From positions 3,286,001 through 3,350,000 of the forward strand of contig OU452201.1 in NCBI GenBank assembly GCA_911728435.2: DNA of 64,000 nt. The letters are read 5' to 3'. Positions 30,011-41,501 of the stretch are shown in pieces. The position numbers and the translations under genes were made by a program. The notes beneath the pieces are model-generated. The model did not search any database. It was not told the DNA's origin and was given only the letters and a program-made list of their open reading frames with translations. Positions within the stretch are counted from its first letter, which is position 1, and the number at the start of each line of letters is the position of its first letter. This DNA comes from Apoderus coryli. Lineage: Eukaryota; Arthropoda; Insecta; Coleoptera; Attelabidae.

Positions 30011-33000
30011 TTACAATTCTTCTGGCACCATTTTGAGCAATGCCATCTTCTTTTTCGCTACTTTCGAGATGAGAACATCGATTGGTTTTGTGGTATCGTA
30101 CAATGATGGCGCATTTAGAATTATAAGTCCTGTTCCAAATACACAAGCGAATGTGAAAATCCATAGGAATAGTCTGTCCAAAACCATTGCAACGTATTTC
30201 CAATCCTCTTCAACCTACAAAGAATTCAAAATTTTCATGTACCTCTACATTCCAGCATACATTAAAATGCCAACGTGCCGAGCCAATCAGAGCATTTGGG
30301 GCGGGGCTTTTCTTGGCGCGCTTTTGAATTTGAATTTAACAGCTATTGAACTTATTTTGCAACTGAAATTTAGTCGATATTTAATTGGAATGATTTTTTA
30401 CAGTAAAATAATTTAAATATCAATATGTATAAGGTATTCGCTAAGAAAGTCTGTTGAACTTTCCTTTGTAGTAGATATTTCTGGATATACCTAGCTGAAA
30501 AACCTTCATTTCGTATATCGGAAAAACGATACAGATAGGAAGTCAGGAAATAAAAAAAGGCACATTATTCTCAATAGTTTATTTTTAGCTATATATATTA
30601 AATTATACGCAATGATAATAAATAATAATTACTATGAACATACAAATTAATACAAATACACCATGGTAGTTGTATTACTTTTTCCCATTACATACTATTT
30701 TTTCTTATTGTGACTTGTATAATATTAGATTTGTTTGGTGTTGTACCTTATAATATATATGTATGTATGTATGGTAGTGGTGTATTTGTATTAATTTGTA
30801 TGTTCATAGTAATTATTATTTATTATCATTGCGTATAATTTAATATATATAGCTAAAAATAAACTATTGAGAATAATGTGCCATTTTTTATTTCCTGACT
30901 TCCTATCTGTAATGCATAAAATGATTTTAAAATTAGATATGTACCTTTAAATTATACATAAATATATTTGAGTATCGTTTTTCCGATAATGAAGGTTTTT
31001 CAGCTAGGTATATCAAGAAATACCTACTACAAAGGAAAGTTCACAGACTTTCTTAGCGAATACCTTATACATATTAATATTTAAATTATTTTACTGAAAA
31101 ACTAATTCCAATTAAATATCGACTAAATTTCAGTTGCAAAATAAGTTGAATAGCTGTTAAATTCAAATTCAAAAGCGCGCCAAGGAAAGCCCCGCCCCAA
31201 ATGCTCTGATTGGCTCGGCACGTTGGCATTTTAATGTAGTATGCTCTACATTCCAGGTTCGATAAAATCAGTAGCAGTAGCCACATTTTTGAGAATCGGA
31301 TTTGAAAATTAACCTGCACGACTTACATTTTCAAACGAATCTTTATTACGGACATGCTGAGCAATAAACCTAGAATCTGCTATAGTTTTCTCCATGTCAT
31401 GCAGTTCAACTTTTTCAAACGATGATGGACTGTCGTCAAATGTATTCATTCTGCAGCTAGCTGGACTATATAATTCCTCGTCACCGCCTAAGACAGGCAT
31501 AGAAAATGGTGGCTCGCCAAAACATGAACCCAAACCAACTGGCGGCGGTAAATCGAACCGTGGCGGTGGTAAACCTATTGGTAAGAAAAAATTTAATTAG
31601 AATATTGAATACTAATATTTTATATTTTGTACCTAAGTCAAAACTATCGAATGATGTTTTTTCGTACGATTTAAATTTATCTGGCATGATGGATATTGGA
31701 ATAACATCAGTTAGAATTGTATCTTGGATTTTGTCGTCGTCTTTTGCAGGTCGTTCAATGAATAGGAATTTTGGTAAAGTGTCTAAAACCATAATTAAAG
31801 TTGTTATAATTTGTATTATACTTAAATTTATTTTCCTGTCCTCTCATAGCCATAATTATGGTCTATATTATTAAAGAATCTATAAACTCGGTCAAATTGG
31901 TAATGGTTCTTCAATTTATTAGTATAAGCATTGTGTTTATTATAATATAGTGTGTCAGCGCTTGGTTAGTACCTGTCAACTAACAGCAGATGGCGTTATC
32001 ATATACCAGAAATTTATTAATGAACGACTGAAGTTGATAACGCCGTCTGTTGTTAGATGATGGTACTAACCAAGCGCTGACACACTATATAATAAAAACA
32101 CAATAAAAACACAATGGTATAAGTTATGCTCACCTATAAATATTTTCCGGACCCATGGCGCCAATTTGTGAGTGACGGGCGATCTAAAATTGACATTCAA
32201 CACGGCAATTGTCACAACAACCGACAACGTACATAACAACATAGTAAACAACAGGTACTTCCCCAGTAATGGAATAGTTATAGACGTTGGTGGAATAATT
32301 TCAATTAATAATAGGAAAAATACAGTTAGCGATAGTAGAATCGATATACTTAATGATACTTTTTCACCAGAATCGGACGGCAGATAAAATACTAAGATCG
32401 ATAGAAACGATATACCGACACAAGGTATAATGAGGTTGACAGTGTAGAATAGCGTTTTTCGCCTTAGCGTTATATTGAATATTATATCTGGATATGGTTC
32501 TTCGCAACAGCTATAGTATTTCTCATTTCGGACTGCGGGAACTTTCATTATGTCCCATTCGACAGAGATGTAGTAGTCTTGTAGATCAATTCCTACGTCA
32601 ATGTTGTTGGAATCCTGACTTTGTTGCAAGTGTCGCAAGTCCATCTACGGATTTACAATAAAAAATTTATTAGCTACATTTTCCATATTTTCATAGTTTA
32701 AAAGTATCTTATCTCACGACTGAGTTCAAAGGCAGATAGATTTAAGAAAAATGGGCATTAATTATTGAATGTATCAAGCTCAAGCAAAAATTGATTCAGA
32801 GGATGCAAGTAAATCCTAAGGAAATAATGTTTTAACTATGGCATGCCAAATTTAAGGACGACTAGATTATGGTTTTGACATGTGTATCATATCATGAATG
32901 CGATTAATGAGTGTAATGTTCCTAAGTGTATGGTATTCAGGCGTAGTTTTCCTTCCTGGTACACATCGAATATAATTGCAAATATCAAAAAAAAAAGAAA

Positions 33001-34136
33001 AAATATTTTGTATCCCTAGTCATGGGATGTTGGTTTGTGAATAAAAGAACGCTAAATGGTGGACATTATGGTAGATATGCAACCCTAACCTAAATATTTT
33101 ACTGGTGTCGGTCGTGTTTCCATTAGACCAAAGATTAAATATACTAATAATAAAAATAATAATCTTGCTCTTAATAATATAACGTGAAGCAGATAGGAAA
33201 TAATTTGAAGATAAAAATAAGAGATTATTAACATTTTGAGGTTAGAACAATTATGATTCGTAAACAAACAAAATCCATCACCATCCACCATCATTTTTGA
33301 AAGATGGATTACTTAGTGATGGAAACAGATTGAATCAATCTCAAATAAAAGAACGATTTTGATGGAACTGAGGCCATCAGATGGAGTAATGATGAATAAA
33401 AGAAGACACCCATGTGCTTACCAAGTAACCATCATAAGTCCAAGATCCGAATTTCATAAAACAGGTTTGTTCATCAAACGGAAAATATTCCACGTCTATT
33501 TCGCAAAATGACTTATAGATTGCTGGTGGCTTCCAGACTACTTTGCCAGTATGGTGTAGAATTGCTTTTGTCATAATTGTCACTTCATAATTCCCGTCAG
33601 CACTAAAAATAACATTACGTGTTCAAGCACTAAAATCTTTTTGATTGTTATTCGTGTTTTTACATACTTGTTATATAGAACGATATCTGGCAGCCATATA
33701 TGTTCAGATGGTACATGTAAAATTTCGACACCACCGTAATCATCAGGATTCCATTTTAATTTGTAATCATTCCATTCCTATAGAAAAGGTTTGCATGTGT
33801 GAAATTTTAATGAAAGAATCATATTTAAAAAGTTATTACCTGTTCAACCCAGACATTAGTAGTCATAACTTGATTTTTTAAATTCTGAAATAAAACAAAC
33901 TTAATAAGGTCGAAATGGAACTGTATTTAAAAGGTTCTTACCACTTCGATGAGCTGTGATAGTTTCAATCCCAGTTTTACAGTTAATCTGTCAGAATTAT
34001 TACCAACCGGTCGAATTAACCGGTTATAATTTGACAACAGATCATCGTATAGCCGTTTTGCATCTGGATTGGATTTGATTGAAAGAAAGGTTTCACTAAG
34101 CGACATCCAAAATATTGTGGCTAACACCAGTTCCAT
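30011..34136 (-). CDS. Nicotinic acetylcholine receptor alpha subunit
   Basis: Eight exons on the minus strand: 34136-33942, 33884-33840, 33777-33668, 33602-33422, 32644-32134, 31782-31633, 31574-31327 and 30214-30011. They give 547 aa, and the 45- and 110-nt early exons match the conserved nAChR gene pattern. A signal peptide (about 1-19) precedes the ligand-binding domain. The Cys-loop [15 protein letters not shown] has 13 residues between cysteines. The vicinal pair in [11 protein letters not shown] marks an alpha subunit. M1-M3 follow, with M2 [17 protein letters not shown], then a long cytoplasmic loop, then [14 protein letters not shown] and [17 protein letters not shown] into M4. The protein is part of a pentameric acetylcholine-gated cation channel at synapses and a neonicotinoid target class. 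It belongs to the insect alpha1-4/alpha8 group; I do not assign a number. Introns 5 and 7 carry inverted-repeat insertions. Confidence 0.95.
30256..31243. mobile_element. Long foldback element in nAChR intron 7
   Basis: Arms of about 410 bp (30256-30662) and 466 bp (30778-31243) pair almost completely around a short loop. The right arm has an extra block of about 57 bp (30912-30968 region). The termini are CATACATTAAAATGCC and its complement. A perfect 13-bp direct repeat CTCTACATTCCAG flanks it (30243-30255 and 31244-31256). Each terminus carries CCAATCAGAGC and GGGGCGGGGCTT, matching CCAAT-box and GC-box consensus. No coding frame. I know no named family for it. Confidence 0.8.
31929..32116. 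mobile_element. Small inverted-repeat MITE in nAChR intron 5
   Basis: Arms GTGTGTCAGCGCTTGGTTAG...GATGGCGTTATCA and the complement TGATAACGCCGTCTG...CTAACCAAGCGCTGACACAC pair over about 70 bp around a 25-bp loop. Outer TTTATTATA stretches extend the pairing. The element ends about 17 bp from the exon 5 donor (32133). No coding capacity. Confidence 0.75.
32645..33421. other. nAChR intron 4
   Basis: A 777-bp intron between the exon 4 donor (GTAAGC) and the exon 5 acceptor (CCGTAG). I see no recognisable element, though its size is large for this genome's short introns. Confidence 0.5.
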
Positions 34137-34740
34137 ATTAGTAATCTAAAAGTGCCAATCTATAAATAAAATCCGACAATAAAAGAAGAATTAGTCTTTC
34201 TTATGATGTACGAAACTACTGGCGAACGCCATTGGAATTTCAAGGTAAATTACTCAAAACCAAAACATTTATTATCCAGAGGCATCATTTCTATGAGAAT
34301 AATTAGGTGAATATTTATATATTTGTTGTGGAATCTTATTTATTTTGCGGGTTATTCCTCCAAATGTGTGCATTAATTCTAAGGTTGGCAAGTATATACT
34401 TCGAGTTTCCAATAAAAACTGTTAAAACGTCTGTCTGTACTTGGTCAAACAAACATAACGATCAATCACAATTTGTCTTATTGAAACAACATCCAAGAGG
34501 ACAAGGATGAAATAAGTGTTTCCCTTTTATATTTATCTGTCATATATAACTTTGAAAGTTAAAGTTGCGATATTTGTCAATAGAAAGTTGAAACTAGAAC
34601 GATGTTCTTGAATATAAAAGGATATAATTCATTAAAATTGAAAACTACGGGAAGAAGAATAATACTGTTAAAGAATTCAAGTTAGCTTGTATTTTTTCGG
34701 TAATATAAAACCATTATAATAATATATTATTTACAATAAA
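34137..34740. other. Upstream of the nAChR gene
   Basis: Non-coding. Presumably it holds the 5' UTR and promoter, or an upstream intron. No motif is strong enough to call. Confidence 0.45.
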
Positions 34741-34860
34741 ACAAAAATCATCGTCTCCACTATTTAATTCATAAATTATGTCAAAGGGACATGTTTCGGA
34801 GACTCAGCTCCATCATCAGCCTAAAAGGCAACAATACAATATTAAAAAGGGTTCTTACAT
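34741..34860 (-). repeat. Hammerhead-like family member, copy 3 (single arm)
   Basis: AATAAAAC and CGTCTCCAC at the left match the prefix of copies 1 and 2. The core at 34789-34819 reads, on the minus strand, CTGATGATGGAG, a loop, CTCCGAAACATGTC. The stem is GGAG/CTCC, different from the other copies. No matching opposite arm was found, so this copy is not a foldback. Confidence 0.6.
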
Positions 34861-35020
34861 AAATAACGAAAAACACAAGTTAACAAACCTTGGTGGTATA
34901 AAATGCTCACTTGGTGAAGGCAGAACTCCTAACAGACTAAATTAAAGTATACAATTATTTTTGTTTAAAATATTAAATCTAAAATAACAGAAACACATAC
35001 AGGTATATATAAATAAAAAG

Positions 35021-35080
35021 ATGTAAAAAATGTTGGTCACGATAAACGATTTTATCGTGACCAACATTTTTTACATCTTG
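35021..35080. repeat. Long hairpin
   Basis: Arms of 28 bp (AGATGTAAAAAATGTTGGTC plus ACGATAAA, and the complement) separated by about 4 bp. It lies between the two single-arm hammerhead-like copies and may be part of the same composite element. Confidence 0.7.
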
Positions 35081-35224
35081 TACAAAGTTGGCTACGTTCT
35101 TTGCTTCAACTGTCAATTGAATATGGATGGTAGAATTGTTATTATTATTTCTCTTATTGATTATAAAACTATTTAGACTAAATTTAAAGAAGTAGACCAT
35201 ATTTAAGTGGATAGAGATATTCTA

Positions 35225-35345
35225 TGTGGGAAATAAAAGTCAATCTCCACGAAATAAATCCCTCTAGGGGTCATCAGTCAAATCACCATACTTGTTTCGA
35301 GGCACCAGGCCTCATCATCAGTGGTTCAGTAATGGGTTCTATCTT
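35225..35345 (-). repeat. Hammerhead-like family member, copy 4 (single arm)
   Basis: AATAAAAGTC and ATCTCCAC at the left echo the family prefix. The core at 35290-35320 reads, on the minus strand, CTGATGATGAGGC, a loop, GCCTCGAAACAAG. The stem is GAGGC/GCCTC. The next bases, CCATACTTG, replace the GACATG found in the other copies. Confidence 0.6.
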
Positions 35346-36537
35346 ACAAAAAGCTAGCTTGCATTAATGCATTTCGTGAAAGAAAATTATTTCAAAGCAC
35401 AAAAAGTAAAAACTAACTCAAATCATAATAATTAAACTATCTAATGGTGTTATACTTTTCTTTTTGTAAAGCTTTAATTCAAAAGTTAAAATGAAAAAAC
35501 AAAACAAAAAGAACTTAGTTATTTGAAAAACATAGCCTTTGTTTTTTTATGGGACTAAGAAAAAATTTTGTTATATACTCTTGTACCTGTGGTATACAGG
35601 GTGTCCGCAAATAAGAAGTTACACCTTTAACAACAAACTTCTCGAGAAAAAAATAATAGGACTTTATAACGCAATTTTAAAGTTTGAGATTCTTAAGAAG
35701 AGGGCTTTTAATTCGACCTAAAACCATTTTTTAGAAGATCGTTGTTATTACACTTAAAAATGTACCTAAATGTAAAAATGCATTCATTTTGACTGTCAAA
35801 TTTCTGTGCTAACTTTAAAAATACTATTTCCACCTAAATTGGGGGTGAAGGACAGAGAAACGGACAACATGGAAATTTTATAAGCATTTTGTTTAAAAAT
35901 GCTCAAAGCTAAAATGTCAAAAATAATACACTAACAAAATATAGAATAGGTATAAAATACTGTTCATAAGCAAAAATTATTATAAGACAAAAGCTAAGGT
36001 AAATTGTTAATATAAAAGGATTGCAACTTACTTTGTTTTTTAATAATAAACTAAAACTTCACACATTTCTTTAAAGCAATCCAAGGTCCATTCATTATAA
36101 CAACATGATGTATAGAAACAATTTTGATATTCTTCACCAGAAAAACATACACCACCCCTTAAACTTATTTATCCACCCTTCATTTTCTCTCGTATCTTCA
36201 ATTACACACAATATCAATTTAGGCAAGACGTACGTGCAAAATGTATGAAAATTTCTGCACTGCACGATGACTGGCGAATGTGCACGACGTTGTGTGGAAA
36301 ATATAGGGAAAAGTACGTCGATAATACATTGATAGAGGAAAAGCTGCTAAACCGGAAGCTATGGTAAAACAGATGTCCTGACAGGTAATTGAAATGAGGT
36401 TGATAAAAGGAAATTTAATGTTTTAAACTTGTAGATAGACCTTTTATTTGAATCTTGGATTAATTCAATTGGGAATAGAAAATTGTAAGACAAGAAATCG
36501 TTGGTTGATATTTTATTATTAACTATAATTAAATAAA
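35346..36537. other. Intergenic with a fragment beginning TACAGGGTGTCC
   Basis: Around 35594-35880 is an AT-rich block that opens with TACAGGGTGTCCGCAAATAA, a terminus common to arthropod dispersed repeats. The rest is featureless. No host gene was seen. Confidence 0.45.
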
Positions 36538-37353
36538 TCATGAAATTAATCTGGAAAATTGTTGCAGGACACTTGTTTGACAATCTGGAAATAAAACTCC
36601 GCAATCTTTATGTGTCCTTCCTAGTTGCTCAGCTGCCAAATACTCATTGTGACTGTTATCCTCGATTTCTTCGTCTGTAGAGGATGGCCTGAAATATATA
36701 ACATAAGTTTACTTAATCATATCTGGATTCAAATCTATTAAGAGGAATTAAATACATTCTTACTTTTATTAAAATAAACTTTACTTACGTAAGTACAGAG
36801 TGTAAGATTTCAGCTAAAAGTCCAGATTTTTGATCCAAAGGAACCGCTGATGCTTCACAAATTGACTTCAAGAGACACGACTTTCCAGCTCCATATTGAT
36901 TGCTACAAAATTGTATTAATAAGTACCAAGTAATACCACTAATGCATAACTGCTTACTGTTCCAAAAAGTTTTGCATATATTCATAAATATTCCATCGAG
37001 TTGCTGACCGTTTTTTTCTCGCATAATCTATAGATGGATTTGTGTAATAGGAACTATTATTCGGCAATTGATAATACGCTTTCATAACCATGCCCAGAGT
37101 TATACTTTCAAATTTAACTTCAACAGGGATACCTATGCCGAAAATCACCTGGAAGAATATTTTAAAAATATTTGGTTGAAGAGTGTTTATATATACTTAC
37201 AGCCACCCAATTGGTCCCTGCTTTGTAAACTAACCATCTTTTTTGTCTAGCTAAAAGATGATGGCTGGTATCTCTAAGAAATCCATCACTAAAACCACAA
37301 CACGCTAGGGAAAAATATAAACAAATTTGCAAAAAATTCTTTACAAACTTCAT
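36538..37353 (-). CDS. DM4/DM12-family secreted protein
   Basis: Four exons on the minus strand: 37353-37201, 37148-36958, 36902-36789 and 36688-36538. Phases fit and the product is 202 aa. An N-terminal signal peptide (about residues 1-22, hydrophobic LQICLYFSLACC) precedes the family hallmark RQKRWLVYKAGTNWV. VIFGIGIPVEV, AYYQLPNN and the cysteine-bearing core GKSCLLKSICEASAVPL then GLLAEILHSVLTPS follow, with two more Cys near the C terminus (C180 and C186 region). DM4/DM12 proteins are an insect-specific family of small secreted proteins with conserved cysteines; no molecular function is established. The exon phases match the neighbouring paralogue at 37617-40416. Confidence 0.88.
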
Positions 37354-37616
37354 TATCTATCACTGTAAATTCAAAAGTAATCTGAACCGTCTCATACCAA
37401 TCTAGATATTCTTTACTTACGCTCATGACCTCTTCATTAACACAAAGTAACGAGGTGTTAATTAATATTTTCCCGTGACACAGACCTAGAAAAATTGAGT
37501 ACCTATTGTTTGTTTAGTATAGCAGAAATTGGAATAACAGTTAAGTACAATTTTATATTATCTTTTATTTGTTAATCAAAATATAATTTTTTCCATGGTT
37601 AATTACTTATATTGAT

Positions 37617-40416
37617 TTAGAATTTTGGTACATCTGTTGGAGTTGACAAAGATGGACATAAACTTTGATAATAGTCACATTTTTCGATGAAACTGGTGAA
37701 GAAATCTGCTTCGTAGCCTTGAGTTCTGAAAATTAATGGGGAATAACTTTACAAGAGATATTTGTTTCAAAGGTAACGATAATAAATAATAATTATTGTC
37801 AGTTTACAGTTATATTTGACACCTTGTTATTACCCTGATATTATTCGTCCGATTTCGCAGAAAACACCACAAAATCTTTTGTCCAACATTTTTGGTAAGA
37901 TTTGACAAAAATTGCTCAAAACGCATATTAGACCTTCTGATGCTGACCTTAAATAGAAAAAGAAAAAGTTTATGTTATCGTCAAATTCTGGTCTAATTAC
38001 AAGCACTACCAAATCTTTGACATTATCTAGAGGGGAAAAACTTAGCTTAACGAGGAATTTATTTATTTATTTAAGATACACTGCCCAGACAGATAAATAA
38101 TCCAATTAAAGGGCAGGAAAAATTACAATAAATTCTTAATATCTAACACTAAATTTATATTCTAAGAAATATATTTTTTATACAAGACAAAGTTGAATTA
38201 AAAATATCAATTTGCTCGGACACAGAGTTACAAGTATGGCACATAAAATATAAAGGGGAACGCAACAACAAATTAGTACGCGGGGCCGGAACGTAAAATA
38301 CGATTCCGTTATTACGTGTACGTAGATTTGGGACACACAAAGGAATCTGGCTTAAAAACTCTGGACAGTCAAGAAGTCCATTAATAATCTTAAAGAGCAA
38401 TACTAGAGCGGAATATTCTCTCCGAGTATTTAATGATACTAGATTAAATCTGTTTAACAGAATATCATGAGGAAACCCAATGGATGGATAAACCCCATCA
38501 ACCCGAAACCACAGCAACTTGACAAAACGACGCTGGAAGCGTTCAATATTATTCATATGTATGGCATACATAGGATTCCATACTACAGATGCATATTCCA
38601 GTTTAGATCTGACAAATGCGTTGAAAAGAACAATGAGAGTTTGAGGTGTCACAAACTCTTTCGAATTGCGCACAATAAAACCCAGAGATCTATAGGATGC
38701 TGAAACTATATTATTGTAATGATTAGTAAAGCTCAGTTTACCATCAAACCAAACACCTAAATCTTTAAACTCATCACAAGTTGTTAATGGACTATTATTT
38801 ATATAATATGAAAATTTGACAGGGTTTGTTTTCCGTGTATAGGAAACACTAAAACATTTATCAATATTCAGATAAAGATTATTACGGACACACCACTCAT
38901 ATACAACATTTAAATCGTCCTGAAGATGAGAACAATCTTCAGTACTATTAATGACAGAATATACTTTGAAGTCGTCAGTATATAATAACGAACTATTTGT
39001 CAAGCCACTAGAAATATCATCGATAAAACACAGGAACAACAATGGTCCAAGGACAGAGCCCTGGGGAACACCAGATGACACTTTAAAATTTGCGGAACGA
39101 AATCCTCGACTTTCCACATACTGAAATCTATCCTTCAGATACGACTTCAAAAGCAGCAGTAAATTATAAGATAGTCCATAACGACCATTGATAACGACAC
39201 AGTTTACGCAGTAGAACACCATGATCAAGTCTATCAAAGGCTTTAGAAAAATCAGTGTAGACCACATCTACCTGACCCCCGTTATCAAGTCGCTCAGTTA
39301 AAAACTGTGTTAAAACCAATAAATTAGTTGACGTAGAACGACCGGGAAAAAAGCCATGTTGTACCGATGAAATCTGACGCCTAACATGACTCATAATAAT
39401 ATCATGGAGCACAAATTCAAAAACTTTAGAAAAACACGACTGTATGGAAATTGGTCTATAATTTGAAATATCCTGTTTATCTCCCTTCTTATGAACCGGC
39501 GTCACTCTAGAAGATTTCCAATCAGAGGGGAAACTACACGATCGCAAAGAAACATTGAATATTGTACACAATGGTTTAGCAAACACAGTGGCACAATCCC
39601 TAATTACAAAAGATGGTATACCATCAGGACCCGATGTAAATTTAGCTTTTAACCTTCTCAAAGCTCCATAGACCTCCGTCTCAGTAATCACACGATCCGG
39701 TAAATGAGACACATTCACAACATCAAACAATCCCTGATCAATATCAAATGCCTGAGATGCAACGTATGATGTATTGAAAAATTCCGCAAATTTATTGACA
39801 AGCTCCTGCAGATCATCAATATTATTACCATTGTAAGTAATACTACCAGGCAATCGGCCAGATTTGCTTCTGGAATTGATAAAAGACCAACAGTAATGTG
39901 CCGTGTGAATGAAAATCACTATAACAACTGCTGGACAAAAGGTCACTGAATGCCGTAGGTTCAATTACATATTCATTCATTCATATTCAATTACATACAT
40001 AATGAAGTGAGTGTGTTATAGTGAATTTTCGGTCTCATGGCACATTACCTGTTAAGCATCAGATGTCGCTTTATACATTTCATTGCGGATTAGTATGGCG
40101 ATATACTTATAACACAGCCAGATTATGGCTGTTGGCTCTCCCACTCTGACCTCTGATACCAGGATCGACGAAACTTGCATACACAAATAATAGATCCATA
40201 ACAATTTTGATTATGAGATTAAACTGTAAACATTTGGGTGGCTCCTAATTGTACTTACTGATTTGGAATACTATCAATTTCGTCGTGAATGCTTCTTTTG
40301 AAAAACTGATACCGTTTTTGCAAATCGCTAGGTAGCTCATAGTTCACACGAATGGTCCAGCCATGCGCAAATACATCAGTTTTGTTCAAAATTTGATCTT
40401 TACCGTTGAGTCGAAA
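37617..40416 (-). CDS. Second DM4/DM12-family gene, 5' part not found
   Basis: Three exons are supported on the minus strand: 40416-40259 (FRLNGKDQILNKTDVFAHGW, then TIRVNYELP), 37947-37834 (EGLICVLSNFCQ to CEIGRIISG) and 37725-37617 (ends DVPKF-stop). The middle exon is 114 nt with phase 2 on both sides, exactly like the third exon of the neighbouring DM4/DM12 gene. This argues for tandem duplication. The exon that should carry the signal peptide and the RQKR-type start is not visible in the 1 kb upstream, which is repeat-rich. The gene may be truncated or its first exon distant. The 2.3-kb second intron contains a LINE. Function unknown, presumed secreted. Confidence 0.72.
38050..39975 (-). 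pseudogene. 5'-truncated LINE in the intron of the second DM4/DM12 gene
   Basis: Minus-strand frames 39964-39164 and 39267-38155 together form a non-LTR reverse transcriptase with one frameshift near 39200. Motifs: YRPISIQSCFSKVFEFVL, VVYTDFSKAFDRLDHG, GVPQGSVLGPLLF, then LLYTDDFKVY. In the last, Thr replaces the Ala of the usual FADD box, the Asp pair being kept. No endonuclease is present, so it is 5' truncated. The 3' end is an AAAT-type repeat (ATTTATTTATTTA at 38059-38072). It lies in the same orientation as the host gene. Confidence 0.88.
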
Positions 40417-41495
40417 CTGTAATTTAAGATAATAATAGATATCAATACAGCTGTTTCTCTAATTCTAAGGAAGATCAAAAGCCTCGGTACCTCATAACTC
40501 ACAAAATTCAGTCTTAAATAAATTGAACTTTCCTGATACAAATTCTGTTATATTTCTCGCACCTTAATTTCCTGTAGGATGTCTTGTTCAATACATCGGC
40601 ATAGTTTAGACACCGTTAAATTAATATAGTTATTATTCTATGGTTTAGATATTAGTCGTGGTGCCAATATCAAAATAAAGGATTGTAAAATAAGTGTGTC
40701 TTTTTTATTATTTTACGATTTTGGCCCTGTCTCGCCCTCTTGAATGGCATTGGGAGGGCGCTCCGACCCAGGTTGATAATCAAAATAAAAAGAGTATAAT
40801 ATACAAACATTTTTTGTTGATTATGTTGAACAAACTATACGTTTTAAATATCCGGCATTTGCCGGTTTGCCGCCCCTTCAGAGGTGTCGCCCACGTGCGT
40901 TGCACTCTTTAAAATGATATCACTTGATACCCCTTTTCCAGTTCAAATTTCGAGGTTAAAAGAGTTGAAAATGTGTCCCCCTATTAAAAATGAAATCGTC
41001 CCAATGAACTATCAGGATATATAGAGTTTGTCGTATAAAACCCGACATAGCCGCAAGTAGGGTAACCCCCGAAAAGTTAGACCTTGAAATTTTCAAAAAA
41101 GTCAATATTTCAGTTATACTTGAATTTTGAAAAAACAAATTTGGGAGATATAAAGCAATTTTAATCAATTGACAGGCTGCTTTATTTAAAATCAAAATTT
41201 AGAATGATTCTGCTCGAGACACAACTAGCACAGAATACACAAATTGTTTTAACTTTTACGAAATCAAACATGAAGGCAATTATTTTCCCAAATCAATTTA
41301 TTTGGATATTCGTGGTTTGAAATATCTGGAAATATAATACTAAAATGAGGTGGTACTTGACCCTGCATAAGCAAACAATTACTAAAATGAAATAACTTTT
41401 TTCCTGATTGTCTTTGACGTTTAATTTTATAGACAACGTTTGATGATGAATTTCAATAAGGCAGCAATACGCCTTACTAGTTATTCCATTCCTTG
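40417..41495. other. Repeat-rich intergenic, no gene
   Basis: Contains a GC-richer block (40725-40915; CGCCCTC, GGGCGCTCC, GCCGCCCCTTCAGAGG) that looks like a dispersed-element piece but has no frame I can place. It should have held the missing first exon of the second DM4/DM12 gene. Confidence 0.4.
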
Positions 41496-41501
41496 GCAAA
41501 A

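Noticed and set aside
29949..30416. 155-codon plus-strand frame across the nAChR last exon
   Set aside because: Antisense shadow. The minus strand carries the conserved [14 protein letters not shown] and M4 sequence.
31506..31874. 122-codon plus-strand frame opposite nAChR exons 6 and 7
   Set aside because: Antisense shadow of the receptor's cytoplasmic-loop exons.
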